From Carallia brachiata (taxonomy: Eukaryota > Streptophyta > Magnoliopsida > Malpighiales > Rhizophoraceae), in NCBI GenBank assembly GCA_021464245.1, contig JADCRB010000002.1, positions 5,124,501 to 5,188,500 on the forward strand: DNA of 64,000 nucleotides, written 5' to 3'. Within the stretch, counting starts at the first letter, position 1; each line of letters opens with the position of its first letter. The notes below the pieces were generated by a model that searched no databases, was not told the DNA's origin, and worked only from the letters and a program-made list of their open reading frames with translations. Positions 59,527 through 64,000 of this stretch are shown in pieces. The position numbers were made by a program, and so were the translations under genes.

Positions 59527-60649
59527 CACGGGCTTTCAGAGTTTATAGGGATTTATGATATGACTTGATAGTGATTTTAAGATTTATTTATACTATAGTT
59601 GAGTATGAGGAAAACTCATGTAGACCCAATAATGATTATATAAAGAGTCATCTTTTTAAATAAAATTAAATAAAAATATTAACGGATGACCTCAATCTCG
59701 ACTTTTAAATACGATGACTCATATACTAATAATATATTTTTTTTTCTGTGAAAAAAAACAAAAACTTCAGCATGGGAGCGAGCCGTGAATGCAAGGTAAC
59801 ATGCCATGTCTTAGATAGCCGACCACAGCCACTCTGGACATTTGACCTCTTAGGATAATTCCTGCCGTTCCGCGTTGCTTTCTTTACTTTTGAGTTTTGA
59901 GTAGTTGGCGACTTTTCTGTTTTTTTTTTAAACAATAAAAAAATTTTATTACGAATATATTATTAAATTTATAAATTAAAATTAAAATAATTTTTATTTA
60001 TCATATTTTATTTAATAATTTAAAGGAATTACTTACTATTGAAATATTATTAGGCTCAATAAATCTTCCTCGCACCTATCAACAAATTGTAAATTTACAA
60101 CTATATCTCTGTATGATTTTATTTATTTAAAATAGATAACGACACAAAAATTTAAATATAAGTTATTACAAAAAAAAAAGACGCGTTGAGTTGATATTAA
60201 ACTATTAAGTTATGTGATTGACTTTTTTTGTTAAGTTGGACTTTTTGACTCATTTATCGAGGGGACAAGAAAGAAGAACGGGAAAAACCCTCTCTGTCTC
60301 TCTCTGCTAACTAAAATATATTTTAATGACTTATTTGAGAGATTAAAAAAAGGAAAAAAAGAACTGGTTACGAATAGGCTAAAAAAAGAAAAAACAACTG
60401 TTGTCCTACTTTTTGATTGGACGCCATTCATTTCTTTCTTTCCAAATGGTCCTTCATCTTACAACGTTCGCTATAATCAAACTTTTGCACATATTTTCCG
60501 TTATCTAGCACAAGTGTTAAGTATGTGGCAGAAGTTGCGATGTAAGTGATGAGTGTGATAATGTGACAATTTTTTTTTTTAGAGTTTATTCCAATTTCTA
60601 AAATGAATAGGCATCACATATAGGGCTGATTTATTGATCTAAGTATTTA

Positions 60650-60714
<65 letters not shown>

Positions 60715-63060
60715 GAGAGTAATAAATATTTTAAATATATATTTTTAATTGGTGAAAGAATTAGTAATTTTTTTAGAAACTTGAAAAAAAAATTTAAAAA
60801 TAAAAAACTGTCATAATTAATGAGGAGCATCGTCCTCATCACTTCTGGGGTAACATTTTGGCCGCGTTGCTGACACCCGTGCTCCAAATAACAGAAAATG
60901 TACGCAGATGGTCAATTTTGACAAATGTTATAATGTAGAGGGCCATTTTTGAAAAAAATGAAAAAAAAATAAAGAAAGGAAAATTGAAGAAATGTAGAGG
61001 GGCAATTTTTGTTTTTCTTTTTGGCCTTCAAAATATTATGTTTGGGCGGCCACATACGATTATCTTTTCTTGACAATTAATGTTGTTCAAAACTTTAAGC
61101 TAAAGCTAGAGACAAATTGCTTTCGTGTGGTGGGAAGCTCACATGCGCAAACAATATGTATATTCTTAATTGACTGCATTAACTAATAATTATGTAATTG
61201 GTAAGAATCGATGTTTGTTCGTCTCCTTTTCCAGACATACGCTTCTCATCAACTAAAAATATATAGATTCTTTTCAAAGGGACGATGATTGTTACGCTAA
61301 TCATGCCAAAAATTAGTACAAGCAATTGACGGATGATCGAAGAAAATTAATAGTTAAGCTCAAGTTTTGGGACTTTCGTCCTTTATAGTTAAGAGCGCTC
61401 TTTCAAGCTGATATGCCTTGTCTTTTGTTGGCTGTTTTTAAAAGTAGTTCTTTTTTTTTTATTTAGTGAGTTTCGGCATTTTTTGATTCTTTTTTATTAT
61501 TATGGTAAAAAAAAATAAATTAATGATGTCCAAAATTAATACGAGTAGTCACGGCAGGAAAGTAGCCCGAAATAGTGGCTGTAATTTACAATATAGATTT
61601 GTTTGACATTGCAGTTGAATGTTTCAACTGCAAGTTGGTAAACTTACGGTGTTGAAAAATTTGTTTACATTTTCTTGATTCACATTTATGCTTCACCCAA
61701 AAGTAAGCGGTGTACCCATGAAAGCGTTATGTCAAACTTATGGATTCCCTCCATGGAGTCAAAAGGGATATTCAATGTTATTGTTTAGAGATAACATTTG
61801 ATTATATGCAGTGAGCACTCCATATTGGTTACATGTTCAATTATTCTCTAACACAAAACAATAATATAAAGCAAGCTATTTTTCTAATGAATTACGGAGG
61901 AGAGAAAGTTGAATCCTTCTCTTGCTCCACTTTTCAAGCTTTAGTTTTTGTCCTTAGTTTAAGGATAAACATACTTCTGATCCATTCTTTCATCTTCACC
62001 CTCTCTCATAGTAAATGTCTCTCTTTCAGTATCCATTGTGAATTTTTTTTATTTATATTTTATCAAATACATGAGCTCTCCTCTACATACTTGTATTTTA
62101 GTAGAAAAAATAGTGACTATGCAGTCCATCCGATTATATTTGATAATTTTTTATTTATACAGTCAATTAAACAATTTATATCAATTTGATCTCACTTAAA
62201 AAATCCTATCAATTGTTTCCCCAAATACAATTTCACCCTATTTTTTGGTACAAAAATTTTTTATATCAGAACTCTAGGCTACATATTAATAACCAAATGT
62301 TTTATTTTTCTTTTCTTTTCTTGTCAATGAAATGAGAAAGGGGTTGGTATCTTATGATAATTGTCAAGAAACATTGCGCCTATCTCCAATAGAGTATGGA
62401 GAATCCAAATAGTTAAGACATATTTCAATACTAGGCAAATGTAAGTTTAGTACTAGCATTCGTCGTGACAGTTATTATAACCTATGAACGTTGACCTGAC
62501 AATATTAAGTGCTTATTACTAAACATAAAACAAGCAGTTTTGTTTTCTTTTGTCTTTTTTGTTTTGTTTTCTTTTCTAAAAAAAATGAAGTTACATGCCA
62601 TCGACATTAAATTTGAACGCATAATTTCAATTATAGTAAAAATTCTTCAATCAAGATGACAATATCATATATAATATTCACGCATCCTAAGGCTAATCTT
62701 CCGGCTAATTTTTAAATATTCCACAGATAAATGTGTAGATCATGATTAAGATATGCTTTCTGCTGGACAAAAAGATCCAGAATAATTTATTTCGACGGTC
62801 TTACGTTAAATAGTCAACATGTATTGAGGAAATCGTTATCTGGTAATGGTTGAACTTCACAACTGGGGGAAAAGAATTTGGATCGACAAATAGCCAACTG
62901 AAAGAAAAGCAAATTTGCTTTTCTTTAACTGCAAATGGACGCATAGACTAATAGTTACATTTTTTAAGGCCACGCGCAGTTGGCAACCTGTTTTAGAAGA
63001 TTTTCATACATATGGAAGGTGCATGTGCAAGTCAACAAAATCTCTGTGGTTGGCTGCAGT
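59527..63060. other. AT-rich gene-free region
   Basis: No gene is supported; the 60-118 codon open frames have no domains and consist of AT-biased residues. A long (AT)n microsatellite is listed separately. Confidence 0.5.
60653..60711. repeat. (AT)n microsatellite, about 59 bp
   Basis: About 29 uninterrupted AT/TA dinucleotides, self-complementary and able to extrude as a cruciform. Likely length-polymorphic. Confidence 0.95.
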
Positions 63061-63062
63061 TA

Positions 63063-63627
63063 AAAAAATATGGGGTTAATGTATTTTAAATTTCTGTAGT
63101 TTAGTTTTTATATGTTATTTTTTTGTAGTTTTAATTTAGATATTAAATTCTTTTATAATTTTTAATTTTAGTAATCAATCCCCTTAACAGTAATTTCTTT
63201 AATCTATTAATAGAAATAAATCATAATTATTATTTTTATGATAGCAAGTACTTTATTATATTTGACATAAATGTTAATCATGAATACTGTTATGAATTTG
63301 TTTTAAATACCGCTATATCAACATGTGCAATATACTAAAAATAAAAAAAAAAACTGTAAAAGAAATAATGTAGAATGCAGTTAAAATATACACTAAAATT
63401 TAATTTGAGAAATATATGAATATTTTTAGTAGAGAAAGAAATGATATTTACAAAACGATATAATTTTGACCAATTTCGGTCAATATATTTAAAAATTACT
63501 GTTGAAGGGGTTAATTGTCAAATTGAAAATCATAAGAGGATCTAATACATAAATTAAAATTACAGGAAGGTAACATGTAAAATAACTAAATCACAAGAAA
63601 TTAAAATGTATTTAACCCAAAAAATTT
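63063..63627. mobile_element. MITE with long terminal inverted repeats, Mutator-like
   Basis: The left arm (GGGGTTAATGTATTTTAAAT, then TCTGTAGTTTAGTTTTTATA) and the reverse complement of the right arm (GGGTTAAATACATTTTAATT, TCTTGTGATTTAGTTATTTT) align over roughly 100 bp. Flanks AAAAAATAT (63063-63071) and AAAAAATTT (63619-63627) match at 8 of 9, consistent with the 9-bp duplication of Mutator-like elements. There is no coding capacity. Confidence 0.7.
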
Positions 63628-64000
63628 GCTATTGACCCTAGCCTCGTTCATGGTTTGGCTAGGTGGTAAAATAAGCTTTTTCTTCCAATTTAGGTTCCTT
63701 GCTTCAGACTAAATCATATCTCTTCACATAAGATTTAATAGGGCGTAAACAAGTTCAACTTAGTGGAGCTTCAACCAATGCTAAAAGAATTAGATTGCAC
63801 TGGTCGGTTTAATCGAAAAAATTGGGAATTGGCCTTTGAACCGATTCTGTTTACTTTAAAAAAATTGTTGGATTGATGAACCGTCTAAGAATTGGGTGAA
63901 CCGGTCAGTTAACCGGAAACCAAAGAATTGGTTCTGTTTCCGACCGAAAACGGTTTGGTTCAAAAAGGAAAAAAGCACCAAAAAAAAAAAAAAAAAAAAA
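63628..64000. other. Edge of an AACCGG/GGTTCGG-type repeat, cut by the window end
   Basis: 63760-63965 carries repeated GGTTTAATCG, GAACCGAT, GAACCGGTCAGTTAACCGG and CCGAAAACGGTTTGGTT motifs similar to those at 37080-37430 and 58968-59526, and ends in a run of about 20 A at the window edge. Probably one end of a DNA element continuing outside. Confidence 0.4.

Overview
This window is AT-rich nuclear DNA from a flowering plant. The genes have GT-AG introns, chloroplast-import and thylakoid proteins are encoded, and the repeats are typical of dicots (LINE, copia-type LTR, hAT, Harbinger and Mutator-like MITEs, SINE). A woody eudicot such as Citrus is my guess; I could not test it by search. There is no bacterial-style operon, CRISPR array or rRNA here.

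Layout. 1-2400 is AT-rich spacer. 2482-4103 (+) is a four-AT-hook HMGA/H15 chromatin protein. 4104-10600 is spacer with a MITE and a 31-nt C tract. 10725-11486 (+) is a PsbQ-like lumenal protein (PQL3 type), tail to tail with a 14-exon TIC40 gene at 12227-21475 (-). The largest TIC40 intron holds one DNA element nested in another. 22500-27250 holds a decayed LINE and MITEs. 27802-30860 (+) is an ALY/THO4 mRNA-export adaptor with an apparent GC-AG intron. 31905-36192 (-) is a five-exon class-3 (diacylglycerol-type) lipase. 37-43 kb is repeats, including a second LINE fragment. 43639-45377 (-) is an intronless organellar glutamyl-tRNA synthetase. 46.6-49.2 kb holds a SINE and a tandem array with two copies of a small secreted cysteine-rich peptide gene, both damaged. 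49.2-64 kb is repeats: a decayed copia element (53.9-56.1 kb) whose interior contains a LINE tail, a plastid rpl36 insertion and a LINE reverse-transcriptase piece; a hAT remnant; and several MITEs.

Gene relationships. PQL3, TIC40 and the glutamyl-tRNA synthetase all serve the chloroplast (thylakoid lumen, inner-envelope import, organellar translation), but they are separately transcribed neighbours and there is no sign of a functional cluster. HMGA and ALY are nuclear housekeeping factors.

Main caution. Five of the six conserved genes carry a small coding indel (four genes with one site, TIC40 with two), nearly all loss of one base, and TIC40 also has an in-frame TGA near its start. In every gene the summed exon length becomes a multiple of three once the missing bases are counted. 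This fits an indel-prone, poorly polished assembly much better than five neighbouring housekeeping genes decaying independently. No convincing new multi-gene system was found. The most novel locus is the duplicated cysteine-rich peptide array.
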